Shown: positions 54,165 through 64,000 of the stretch, piece after piece | How positions within the stretch are numbered: position 1 is the first letter of the stretch | Layout of the letters: each line of letters begins with the position of its first letter | Position numbers and translations under genes: made by a program | Notes under the pieces: model-generated | Seen by the model: only the letters and a program-made list of their open reading frames with translations | Databases searched by the model: none | Told to the model about the DNA's origin: nothing | DNA from: Opisthocomus hoazin | Lineage: Eukaryota; Chordata; Aves; Opisthocomiformes; Opisthocomidae | Assembly: GCF_030867145.1 (NCBI RefSeq) | Contig: NC_134442.1 | Span: 4,169,001 to 4,233,000, forward strand | DNA length: 64,000 nt | Reading direction: 5' to 3'

Positions 54165-55460
54165 GGACAACCTTGCTCCTCACCTCCCCAAGCCCACCAG
54201 TTCCCTCATAAGTCTCCTGGGACTTGCATCACTTCTCCTCACATCAGACTTCTCCACTGAGCTTTGCAGCTGCATGGTACAGCTCCTTTGCACCAGCTCC
54301 CACCTGCTTTCCTTCAAGAACTGGGCTGCACACAGGCACAGAAAGGTTTCTCTTCCTTTCCAACAAACAAAAGTGAAACAGGATACAATTTAATCAACTT
54401 TAAAACTCTCTCCTCAACTCTATGCTAAGTCCAAGCAGCATCTAATGTGGTCCATGTTTCACAAGGGATTTCCATGAAAGAACAGTTTTAGACAGAGACA
54501 TAAGAAAGGAGAGATACAAAGGCAATGAAGGTCTTGACTGTTCATTAGCCTTAAGAAAGATGAGGCAACTGTCTCTCTGTCTGAACCTTGAAGCAGAAAC
54601 CAGATAGTGGAGAGGCATCTGAGTGACCAAAGAACAAGCACAGGAGGAAACCTGAGTGTAATGGGTAGGGATATGTCCATTGGAGAGTGCTGGTACTCTT
54701 CCTCAACAGACTGAAAAAACAGGAAAAATACACTTAAGAAGCAAACCTAGTTTTTTATTAAGTACTCATCATACTCTTTTTCTTTACCTACCTCGAAAGC
54801 AGCTCCAATTAGCTGTACAAGGCATGAAGTCTTGAAAATAGTGTAGGAAGAGAAAGGCACAGGAGGGCTTTGTGCATTGTAAGGTCTCCCAAGGTGCATT
54901 CTGTGCTGAGTCCATGAATCTGAAATTCTAAGAGGATTTTTGCACTAACTTTTCCAGAAGTCAAAATGAGAAGAAAAACCCAAGGTATCTTGAAGCCTCA
55001 GTGTGTTCCACTGAGGACCATTACTGACACAGGCTCTTCTTGGACATGTTAGAGCAGATAATTGGAGGCCATGATTCCACGGAGGCAAAGGCAAATTTCA
55101 GGCAACCCTTACACTGAGATAACCCTTTGGCTTTTCAATGAAGGAAGATGGCCAGGCCCTGACACCGAGCTCGAAGGAAGGGAGATCCTGTCCCTCACTC
55201 GTGGCTCCAGGCTTTTCTTGGAGTTGTGGGGAGTGTGATGACAAGTGAAGGACAATGCTATGACACCTCCTGCTGTCCCCAGGGTGGGTGCAAGGAGGCA
55301 ATGAGGTCCCATTGCCATGAGGACCATTTATCTCCTTCTAGGCCTCAGCTGCAGAGAAACCTGCCAGAGTCAAGGAGACAAAGACCCCGGCTCTGTCATG
55401 GCCTTTCAGCCCTGCCAGTGCCGTTGGCCATCTCCACCACAGGCCGTTCTACGCTGTCCC
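54165..55460. repeat. duplicated block, partner of 45100-46130
   Basis: 54165-54355 is the inverted partner of 45100-45295. 54790-55460 is the direct partner of 45480-46130. About 430 bases between them (54360-54790) have no counterpart in the other copy. Confidence 0.65.
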
Positions 55461-55889
55461 ATGGCTGTACCTGTTTCCCTGCAGGCTGCAGACATCCAAT
55501 GCGCTTCCCCAGCTTGTTCTCACCTCACTGTGTCCCTACCTGTACTGGTGGCTCTCCATCCTTGCCAGAAGGTCCTTGAAACTTGACAATCATGGGCTGA
55601 TCCAGACTGCCTCTAAGTGACCTTTTGCACCACAGCACTGCCCTCGGAATGACATCTCTTTATCCTCAGGTCTGCTCGGGACCTCCAAATCTGCACTTTC
55701 TGATGGCTGTCCATTCTCACACTGTTTCCCACTACCCATCAAAAAGTGCCATCATCCTGGGGAGAAATTTTCAATCTCTCTCGAACTCCTAGTATTTTTC
55801 CCTCAGCCTCCGCTTTACCACACTAGAAAGCCCAGTTCTGTCAGCCTCTCCACACAAGCCCTAACCCTCTCTTGGCAGACTTTCTCTGG
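55461..55889. other. intergenic, nothing recognised
   Basis: The last 100 bases include a short antisense CR1-like phrase (GTCAGCCTCTCCACACAAG). Confidence 0.3.
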
Positions 55890-57960
55890 CCATGTGACAT
55901 GCTTCCTCCATGCTCAGGATCGGTGCATCACTTCGAGAAAGAGTTCTAGCAAAGGAGGCAGGAGACCCGCATGGATGAGCAAGGAGCTTCTAGCAGAGCT
56001 CAGGTGCGAGAGAAAGGTTTATGGAATGTGGAAAGAGGGACAGGCCACTTGGGAGGAGTACAGGAATGTGGTCAGAGCATGCAGGGATGCAATGAGGAAG
56101 GCTAAGGTTCGTCTGGAATTGAATCTGACAAGGGAAGTCAAAGACAATAAGAGGGGCTTCTTGAAGTATGTCAGCAGCAAACGGAAGACTAGGGGCAATG
56201 TGGGGCCGCTGCTGAAAGAGGTGGGTGTCCTGGTGGTGGACGATGCAGAGAAGGCAGGGTGACTGAATGCCTTCTTTGCTTCAGTCTTCAGTGCCAAGGC
56301 AGGCCATGAGGAATCCCAGGCCCTAGATGTAAGAGAAGAAGCCTACAGAGAGGATGACTTTCCCTTGGTTGAGGAGGACTGCATGAGGAATTGCTTAAGT
56401 GATCGGGACACCCACAAATCCATGGGCCCCGGTGGAATGCACCCACGAGTGCTGAGGGAGCTGGCGGATGTCATTGCTGAGCCACTCTCCATCATCCTTG
56501 AGAGGTCCTGGAGGACAGGAGAGGTGCCCGAGGACTGGAGAAAGGCCAATGTCAGTCCAATCTTCAAAAAGGGCAAAAAGGAGGACCCAGGGAACTACAG
56601 GCTGGTCAGCCCAAATTCCATCCTGGAAAGATGGTGGAGCAGCTCATTCTAGAGGTCATCATCAAGCAAGTGGAGGAAAAGAAGGTTATCAGGAGTAGTC
56701 AGCATGGATTCACCAAGGGGAAATCATGCCTGACCAATCTGATAGCTTTCTACGCTGGCATGACTGGCTGGGTAGATGAGGGGGGAGCCGTGGATGTTTT
56801 CTACCTTGACTTCAGCAAGGCTTTTGACACAGTCTCCCATGATATCCTCCTAGGGAAGCTGAGGAAGTGTGGGCTGGATGAGTGGTCGGTGAGGTGGATT
56901 GAGAACTGTCTGAATGGCAGAACTCACAGGGTTGTCATCAGCGGCACTGAGTCTTGTTGAAGGCTGGCAACTAGTGGTGTTTCCCAGGGGTCAGTACTCA
57001 GGACAGGTTTGTTCAGCTTATTCATCAATGACCTCTATGAATGAACAAAGAGTACCCTCAGCAAGTTTGCTGATGACATAAAACTTGGAGGAGTGGTGGG
57101 TACACCAGCAGTCTGTGCTGCCATTCAGCAAGACCTGGACTGGCTGGAGAGCTGGGCGCAGAGAAAACTGATGAACATCAACAAGAGCAAATGCAGGGTC
57201 CTGCACCTGGGCCGGAATAACCCAATACACCAGTACAGGCTCAGGGCTGACCTGCTGGAGAGCAGCTCTGTGGAGAGGGACCTGGGAGTGTCGGTGGATG
57301 ACAGGTTGACCATGAGCCAGCAGTGTGCCCAGGTTGCCAGGAAGGCTGATGGTGTCCTTGGGTGCCTTAAGAAAAGTGTGGCCAACAGGTCAAGGGAGGT
57401 ACTCCTCCCCCTCTACTCTGCCCAAGTGATGTCCCATTTGCAGTGCTATGTCAAGTTCTAGGTTCTCCAGTTCAAGAAAGATGAAGAGCTACTGGAGAGA
57501 GTCCAGCACAGGACTACGACGATGATGAGGGGACCAGAGTACCTGTCCTATGAGGAGAGGCTGAAGGAGCTCGGCTTGTTTAGCCTGGAGAAGGCTGCGA
57601 GGGGACATTATAAATGTCTAATAATATCTTAAGGGTGTGTGTCAGCAGGATGGAGCCAAACTCTTTTTAGTGGTGCCCAGCAACAGGACAAGGGGCAATG
57701 GGCACAAACTGAAGCAGAGGAAGTTCCGTCTGAACAGGAAGAAGAACTTCTTCACTCTCAGAGTAGCAGAGCCCTGGAACAGTTTGTCCATAGGGGTTGT
57801 GGAGTCTCCTTCTCTGGAGATATTCAAGACCCGCCTGGATGAGGTCCTGTGCAGCCTGCTGTAGATGACCCTGCTTCAGCAGAGGGGGTTGGACTAGGTG
57901 ATTCCCAGAGGTCCTTTCCAGCCTTTACTGTTCTGTGATTATGATTCTGGGTATGGATCC
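55890..57960 (+). mobile_element. CR1 LINE, about 2 kb, 5'-truncated, 3' end present
   Basis: This is the longest CR1 in the window. In order it holds the linker before RT (WMSKELLAELRCERKVYGMW), RT fingers and palm (PRVLRELADVIAEPLSIILE; VFYLDFSKAFDTVSHDILLG; the catalytic FADD box in SKFADDIKLGG near 57066), thumb (NINKSKCRVLHLGRNN), the C-terminal stretch RKFRLNRKKNFFTLRVAEPW and FKTRLDEVLCSLL, then the tail ending TTCTGTGATTATGATTCTGG. Several stops and frameshifts interrupt it (for example after DDAEKAG near 56260 and at 57459-57461), so it is inactive. The endonuclease is missing. Confidence 0.95.
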
Positions 57961-58934
57961 AAATGGAGGATAAATGCAAGTTTGGGACTGGGACCTCTTA
58001 GGTGATTAAGGACCATTAGCAGAGCTATGAAAGAAGCTGGATGGGTTGTGGGGAACTCACACGCAATGCCAAATCCTCACAAGACCATAGCCTTGTGGTT
58101 AAAGCAACACCACTTCTTACCAAATCCCCACCCTGAAACACAAACACACTCACACACACCATAGCCAGAGCCCTGAGATACGTTTGAGAGAAAGATTCTC
58201 CTTTACCAGGCTCTGGTAAAGGAGTGGAGGGTCAGGGCTTGGCCATTCTGGTGATAAACAAACATCAAGGGCTTCCATGGCTTCAGAGTCACCTCCACGT
58301 TGCCTTTGCCACCTGCAGCCAGTGTCTCCAAGTTTTTGCTTCACCAGCCTCCAGGGACAGGCACCTTGACGGCTTGTTTCCTTCACAGCTTTGTCAGTGA
58401 TGGCCCTTCGTGTGGTCTCAAACACCCTCAGAAACTTGGGGTTTGCTTCTGCTTTTCACTTCATTGGAGGTTTGTTTCATCTTTCCGTGTCTGCAGTTCA
58501 GGAACTCGGCACCAGAGGGCTCCTTGCACACGCAAAATGCCCTTCCAAGCCAAGCCTCTCTGCATCATTTTCCTGAAGGTTTCAAGTCTGCTGTGGATGA
58601 TCAGAGAGATTTCAGGAGTGCAGCCAAACAGAGAACACTTCAGTAACAAACAGCAATGATGCAGTATTTCTTCTCTAACTTCCACTTCCCCCTTGCCTCT
58701 GCATAGAGCAGCGGTGGTATCAACATTCTCTAATTCATATTGATCTGGAGCATCTCCTGATGAAGTCTGAGTATGTCAGAAACGTGGGTGCCCAAAGCAT
58801 GACTTGGGTGAGGAGATAGGCCAGGCCACCTCAAGAGCAACTACACTTCTCTGGACCAAATGGTGGGGGCTGGTGGGAACCTCTGGTGCCATGGCAGACC
58901 AAGATAATTGTGTGGAAGTAGCTGCTCAGCTGAC
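57961..58934. other. intergenic, nothing recognised
   Basis: No feature could be supported. A CA-rich stretch lies at 58138-58160. Confidence 0.3.
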
Positions 58935-59790
58935 CCATTTCCACTTCTCTAATGATGTCTGAGTTTGCTCAAGTAACCCCTCATGAGCCCCCTCCACTCC
59001 TGGTTGTTCTCCAGACTCCTGCCTTCAGGAACAAAGGCCTGGGAGACCTTGCTGGTGAAGACGGAGGCAAAGCAGCCATTAAGTACCTCAGTCCTGCCTG
59101 TTTCTACTCTTCCAAAGTTCAGCAGCAGGCCCACGTTTGCCCTGTCTATTCTTTTGTTGTAAAGGAAGCAGGATCAGCTCATCTTGCTGCCTTTACCCTC
59201 CCCTGCAAGTATCAAGTCCAGGGGAGCTTTGTCTTTGCCATCATCCCTGCATCCACGAACAAGGTTTCTAAATTCCTCCTTTGCAGCTGCCCCTGCTTCC
59301 GCTTCCTGTGTTCTGGTCCTTTTCCCTGGAGCTCCGTCAGTTCAGACAAGCAGCCTCACCAGAAAAACGCTTCTTTTCATGGGCATTAAGAGAGATCATC
59401 GTTGTGCTTGGAGGAGGCCGTCCTGTGAGGCCTATCAGATTTCTTGAGTTCCTTTACCCTTCAGAGCTGCTTCCTGTGGCACTACCTGTATCTTCCCCCC
59501 AAGCACGTCAATGTCTTCTCCTCTGGAGTCCACCAGCCTGTGCTCTGTTGCTCTCCTCCTCACTCTGCTCTGGTGCCTGGGACCCCACTATTTCCTGGTC
59601 ACGACAGCCACGGCAGACACTGATGGTCTCACTCTGACCAGCTCTTCCTTGTTTGTCAGGACCAGGTCCAGGTGAGCACTACCTCTGCTGACCCACCTGG
59701 CAGCTGTGTTAAGAGCCTGTCCCAAGATCCCTCAGAATGCTGGCACCCCACCGCTTTGCCTGGCCAGTGAATGCCAGGTTGCCAGGTTCC
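58935..59790 (-). mobile_element. CR1 LINE fragment (antisense), linker region
   Basis: The minus strand reads EVLNGCFASVFTSKVSQAFV (near 59080), the CR1 linker before RT. Further right is the end of the endonuclease region (near 59580-59680), so the order agrees with an antisense CR1. Frames are broken. Confidence 0.65.
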
Positions 59791-61594
59791 CATAGGAACC
59801 TACTCATTGACCTGAGGCTTCCTTGGGTTGCTAACAGAAGACCTTTTCCATGTCTTCTCCTTGATCAAGTAGTTAGTAAGATCTAACATTAATTCACCCT
59901 GTATTAGGTTTACATGGCAAAAGAGACGGTAATGGAGTTGCACGTGCTACAGGGGTGGCTTCTGTGAGAAGACACCAGGAGTTGGACCCTTGTCAGACAG
60001 AGTTAGTTTCAGCCTGCTCCAAGATGGGCCCACCACTTGCCAAATCTGAGCCACTCGGTGACGTTGGCAGCACCTCTTTGATAACATATTTGAGTAGGGG
60101 TAAAACATGCTGTGCAACAGCAAGTGGGAGAGAGGAGTGAGAAGAAGAGAGAAACAGCCCAAGGTGAGCAAGATGTCCCAACACATCTCATTTAATCCAA
60201 AAGCCACATTGCTGTGAGGGTCCAGTATGGTCCAGGAAAGGGGAGATTCAGAGAAAATCTCTGGGCAGAACAGACTTTAGTCCATCCACTCGGTGAACAT
60301 TATTGTCATCTTCCATCTTCAAAGCACCAGGCAGCTGAGCAGACATTCAGAGAGAGAACGGCCAAGGGCTGAGAACAGAGGTACAGGGGAGGGCGTCCTG
60401 ATGTGATCTGCCTCCCAGCCCTGCAGTGGCCCTGGGTGTAGACGGGACAGACCTTGCATCTATGCCATGGTTCTGGTGTTCAGGTGGCACTCAGGTGCCA
60501 GACCTGTCTGGTGGGCCCTGGGCTGTCTGCCCCACACCAGCTGTGAGAGAGCACAGCTTTAAGGAGGTGCTGAGCTCTGTTTGCCAGCTCAGTGCAGTCA
60601 TGTTTGGAACCCCAGGCACCTGGCATGGCACTAGAGGCTTTTTTTATGCTGTTCAAATGAGAGCCCTGACGTATTCAGTGCGGGGATGTGGATGTGACTT
60701 GTCTTTGCAGTGACTGCAGCCCTCATGAGTACTGTGGATGGAGACCTGGCTCTCTGTCTGGAGCAGTCCTCCATTTGGTCTGCTCAACAGCTCTGCATGC
60801 TCCAGGGAGATCTCTGACAAAAGCACATAGGTGGCTGCTCTTGTTGTGGGTGGCAAAGGATATCCCCCTCTGTCCCCTTTCCCCTCTGACCCTCAGCTGA
60901 TGCTCACAAAGAATGCGGATATTCTCAGAGTTTTTCCATCAGAGCTTGCAAACACTTACGCACCTTTTAGACCACCACTGCCACGTCCGACGTCACCATG
61001 TGTCTGTGTGCAAGCACCTGAGGCCCATCTGAATACAAACACAGGGCACAGAGCAGGAGCTCGCACGCAGGCCACTCTTTTGTGCGCTCCTGAACTGAAC
61101 CAAGAGGTTTGCTTGGGAGTGTGGGGTGCATGGGAGGAGTTGGATCGCGCTTCAGCCCAAGGGGTTCCAACATGGGGTGAGATGTCTGTGTCTCACCGGC
61201 TGAATCCGTGCCTTGCACAGGGGAAGCCAACCGCTCCCTTTCCCTGTCTGTGTGTCTTTTTCTTATGGTACAGGAATGGACATGTCCAGAGAGGAACATT
61301 TCCACATCTTGCAGTCAGCCAGGCTCTGGCAGGACAAACCATGCTGCTGGAACCAGTCTCTCTCCACGGTTTAGTGAGGGATTGTCCATGATTACTTGAA
61401 CTGACTTCAAGACACAATCCCCTGGAAGGACCTTGCTGACTATTGGGAGCTGCCAGCCTTTGGAGCCCCAAGGATACCTCGAGGGAGCCCAGAGTGGGCA
61501 GAGGAAGTACCACCTTGGCTGGTTCTCTGCTGCTGAGCTGGGCTGGACTCTTGGGATGGAGGGAGATCATGGCAACCAGGTAACACAGAACAGA
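59791..61594. other. intergenic, nothing recognised
   Basis: No CR1, LTR or receptor block was recognised over about 1.8 kb. Confidence 0.3.
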
Positions 61595-62285
61595 CACAGC
61601 TCTGCCCAGGAGCAGCTCCTCTGCAAAGCACAGCAGGGCTGAGGGCACTGCCTGCAGGCGGCAAGTGGAGAAGAGCCGGACAGAGAGACCTTAAAGGCAG
61701 TCTGGGCTTGGAAGAGAGCTGAGAGCTCACTGGTGGAGAAATCTTCCCAGTCCTTAACACAGTCAGTCTCTGGCTGAAGGGCAGTGTAGGTGAGTAGCCT
61801 GCAATTACCTGACAGAGCTGGCTGGTGTGAGGAGAAGTATGTGCTCCTCAGCAGGGATTCCCTTCTGCATGGTCACAGGGACAGGGCACCACAGCTGCCT
61901 CCTCCTGGCTGCAGGGCTGTGAATTCTGGTGTGCAGCCAGGGGTGCCCGGGGCTGTCCTTCAGAGCAGGGTCGCTGCAACCCATGGGGGCTGTGTGCTGG
62001 GGCAGGGACTGCCTCCTGCCAGGGCCAGCACTCATCCTGCCTGGGGAGCTCACCATGACGCTACAGGGAGAAGCTGTTGGTAGAAGGAATGACCCCAGGC
62101 AGGGAAGGGGAGCGTCTTCTGCTGTAGAGGGGGACCTGCATGGGTGAGGGCTGCTCTCCACTCCAAACCACCCCGAGGACATTTGCAGAGGGTGCTTCTG
62201 AAGGATATTGAGGCACCATTCACCTTCTAGGAAAGGATTCTGTGCTTTCAGTGTTTCTGCTCTTGGTTGGCTGGGTGAGCAGTGG
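61595..62285 (+). repeat. upstream part of OR-F unit
   Basis: 61595-61680 is the inverted match of 20640-20715, and 61740-62030 that of 20270-20575, in the order expected for a receptor on +. No gene is present. Confidence 0.65.
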
Positions 62286-62560
62286 GAGACTGGAGCACTG
62301 GGCACAAACTGAAGCGTAGGAAGTTCCAGCTGAACATGAGGAAGAGCTGCTTTACTCTGAGGGTGACAGAGCCCTGAAACAGGCTGCCTAGAGGGGTTGT
62401 GGAGTTTACTTGTCCGGAGATATTCAAAACCTGCCTGGATGTGGTCATGTACAACCTGCTCTGGGTGACCCTGCTTTGGCAGGGGGGTTGGACAAGCTGA
62501 TCTCCAGAGGTCCCTTGCAGCCCCTACCATTCTGTGACTCCGTGGTTCTGTGCGATGCAA
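62286..62560 (+). mobile_element. CR1 LINE 3' end
   Basis: CACTGGGCACAAACTGAAGC begins the CR1 C-terminal wording (KRRKFQLNMRKSCF-type reading in broken frames). It ends CATTCTGTGACTCCGTGGTTCTGTG, the CR1 terminal repeat. It lies inside the OR-F upstream unit and the same place in the OR-B unit lacks it. Confidence 0.85.
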
Positions 62561-63489
62561 ATTTATTTCTCTGTTTTGGAGAAGGCACTGAAACCCCAAT
62601 TCTTGTTAGCATCTTTCTGAGCTGCTTCTTAGACCCCCCCAAACACAGAGATGTCCCTGGGCAGTGCACCACTGCCAGGAGATGTCTGCAGGTCAGAGCT
62701 GAGCACACAGCCGGTGAGTTGGGTTCTGTGAGCATTGACAGGGAGCAGATCCAGGGACACAGAAACAGCTCCCACAAGGGACAGCGCCAGGCAGCAGAGA
62801 CACGGGCAGGGAGAGAGAGGGAGCTGCTACCTGAGATGTCATGGAAGTGGGGATTCGAGCACCTCCCTGCCATCCTTTTCAGTGCAGACACATTACCCAA
62901 CACAAACCCCTGGTCTCCTCTGCTACCCAACAGAAACTTTGTCTCCAGAGCTGTGGGGTCTAGGTCATGAGACAGTGCCTCCCTAGCTAGACCTTCAGAT
63001 GAAAGATTCCTGGGAAATGGGACACAAAAAAAGATGCTCAAAGCACTTGCCCTACAGTGTCATCATCTGAGTGGCAGCGAAGACAATTGCATAAGAGGAA
63101 GAATTCACAGCAAGTCCGTATGCCTCTGTCCTTGCTTCATTCTTTCTGGAGCATTGCAGTGTTCTTCCCTGTTTCTCCACTTGTCTGTGGTGCTCCTGCT
63201 CTCTGGGGCAGGGCTGGGAATGTGGGTCAGTTTTTGTTCTGACACCGATGCTGGTGGCCCTGACCCAGAGAAATTCTCATGGACAGCAGGTGCCAAGGTT
63301 GCACGTAAATCTCGGATGAACAATACCACTCAATTGGTAGCAACAGACAAGGAACTGACTCATTCCTCTTTCTGCTCGATGAGGGGGGTTACTGTGCATA
63401 ATGGTATTTTTTTCTGCTGAGAGAAATCTCCCCCTAAACTGTCATTGTCTTTTTCTCCTTGGACAGGTCCCCATGCCCAGAGGTGGTAA
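62561..63489 (+). repeat. proximal upstream part of OR-F unit, shortened
   Basis: 62690-62990 is the inverted match of 19620-19830 and 63100-63330 resembles the block about 1 kb upstream of OR-B and OR-D. Here that block lies only 0.2-0.4 kb from the coding exon, so about 0.7 kb with the 5' exon is missing. An acceptor-like CTCCTTGGACAG ends near 63467. Confidence 0.5.
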
Positions 63490-64000
63490 ATGTCCAATGA
63501 AACTTCTGTCACTGAGATACTCCTCCTGGCATTCGCAGACACACCGGAGCTGCAGCTCTTGCACTTCTGCCTCTTCCTGAGCATCTACCTCGCTGCCCTC
63601 TTGGGCAATTGCCTCATCATCACCGCCATAGCCTGCGACCACCGCCTCCACACTCCCATGTACTTCTTCCTCCTCAACCTCTCCCTCAGGGACCTGGGCT
63701 GCATCTCCACCACTGTCCCCAAATCCATGGCCAATTCCCTCTGGGCGACAGAACCATTTCTTACTCAGGATGTTCTACCCAGTTTTTTTTCTTTTTATTT
63801 TTGATATCAGCAGAATTTTTTCTTCTCACCATAATGGCCTATGATCGCTATGCTGCGTCTGCAAACCCCTGCACTACGGGACCCTCCTGGGCAGCAGAGC
63901 TTGTGTCCACATGGCAGCAGCTGCCTGGGGCAGTGGTTTCCTCTATGCTGTGCTGCACACTGCCAATACATTTTCTACATCTTTCTGCCAAGGCAACGTT
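63490..64000 (+). pseudogene. olfactory receptor OR14-like pseudogene, cut by window end (OR-F)
   Basis: ATG at 63490 gives [20 protein letters not shown] with normal TM1-TM2 ([16 protein letters not shown]). After SMANSLWA a one-base deletion near 63745 shifts the frame, and the TM3 Cys region is readable only in another frame. A second one-base deletion lies near 63850 (CGCTATGCTGCGTCTGC against CGCTATGTAGCCATCTGC in paralogues). The gene continues past the end of the window, so further lesions cannot be judged. Confidence 0.9.

Noticed and set aside
1-64000. CRISPR arrays, bacterial operons, tRNA or rRNA genes
   Set aside because: No regularly spaced repeats, Shine-Dalgarno-led gene strings or cloverleaf-type sequences were seen. 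The content is vertebrate throughout.

Overview
This window is nuclear DNA from a bird. The main evidence is many CR1 LINE fragments on both strands with the typical CR1 3' end, an array of group-gamma (OR14-type) olfactory receptor genes with duplicated flanks, avian-type endogenous retroviruses, and an MROH (maestro heat-like repeat) gene of the kind expanded in birds. I cannot name the species. Nothing bacterial, phage or CRISPR-like is present; most reading frames are shadows or transposon debris.

Layout. 1-1650: intergenic, with a solo-LTR-like segment. 1653-5112: ten exons of an MROH-like gene on +, with good splice sites but two in-frame stops and a lost splice acceptor. 5394-7551: a GC-rich block holding an unrecognised terminal exon with a poly(A) signal and a ~325 bp segment present twice. 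8107-8345: a CCAAT-box repeat. 8349-14343: a nearly full-length class II (beta-like) endogenous retrovirus with two LTRs, a tRNA-Trp primer site, an open gag, an open pro-dUTPase frame reached by a GGGAAAC -1 frameshift site, a broken pol, and env reduced to a membrane-anchor remnant. 14344-64000: an olfactory receptor neighbourhood. It holds one decayed non-OR14 receptor (15.1-15.9 kb, -) and five OR14-type loci: B (17.6-18.5 kb, -, intact), C (26.2-27.2 kb, -, frameshift), D (36.5-37.4 kb, +, no start codon and no TM3 cysteine), E (50.5-51.4 kb, +, start lost, stop, frameshift) and F (63.5 kb to window end, +, frameshifts). The OR14 loci share a non-coding 5' exon and kilobases of similar upstream DNA, so they are segmental duplicates. 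B and C point left and D, E and F point right, with C and D head to head.

Between the receptors are CR1 pieces, an ERVL integrase-to-LTR remnant (22.99-24.47 kb), several ERVL-type LTRs, a second retroviral family with a tRNA-Lys1,2 primer site and a decayed gag (31.8-34.0 kb, -), and a solo LTR of that family (49.55-49.83 kb).

Only the OR-B coding exon looks like a functional cellular gene. The gag and pro frames of the first retrovirus are open, but the element could not move by itself. I found no convincing new biological system. The points most worth checking are the retrovirus that retains an open gag but has no envelope, its unequal LTRs at the junction between two unrelated gene families, a hydrophobic ORF in the gag position of the tRNA-Lys element, the shared 5' exon of the receptor units, and a perfect 14 bp hairpin abutting a tandem repeat.
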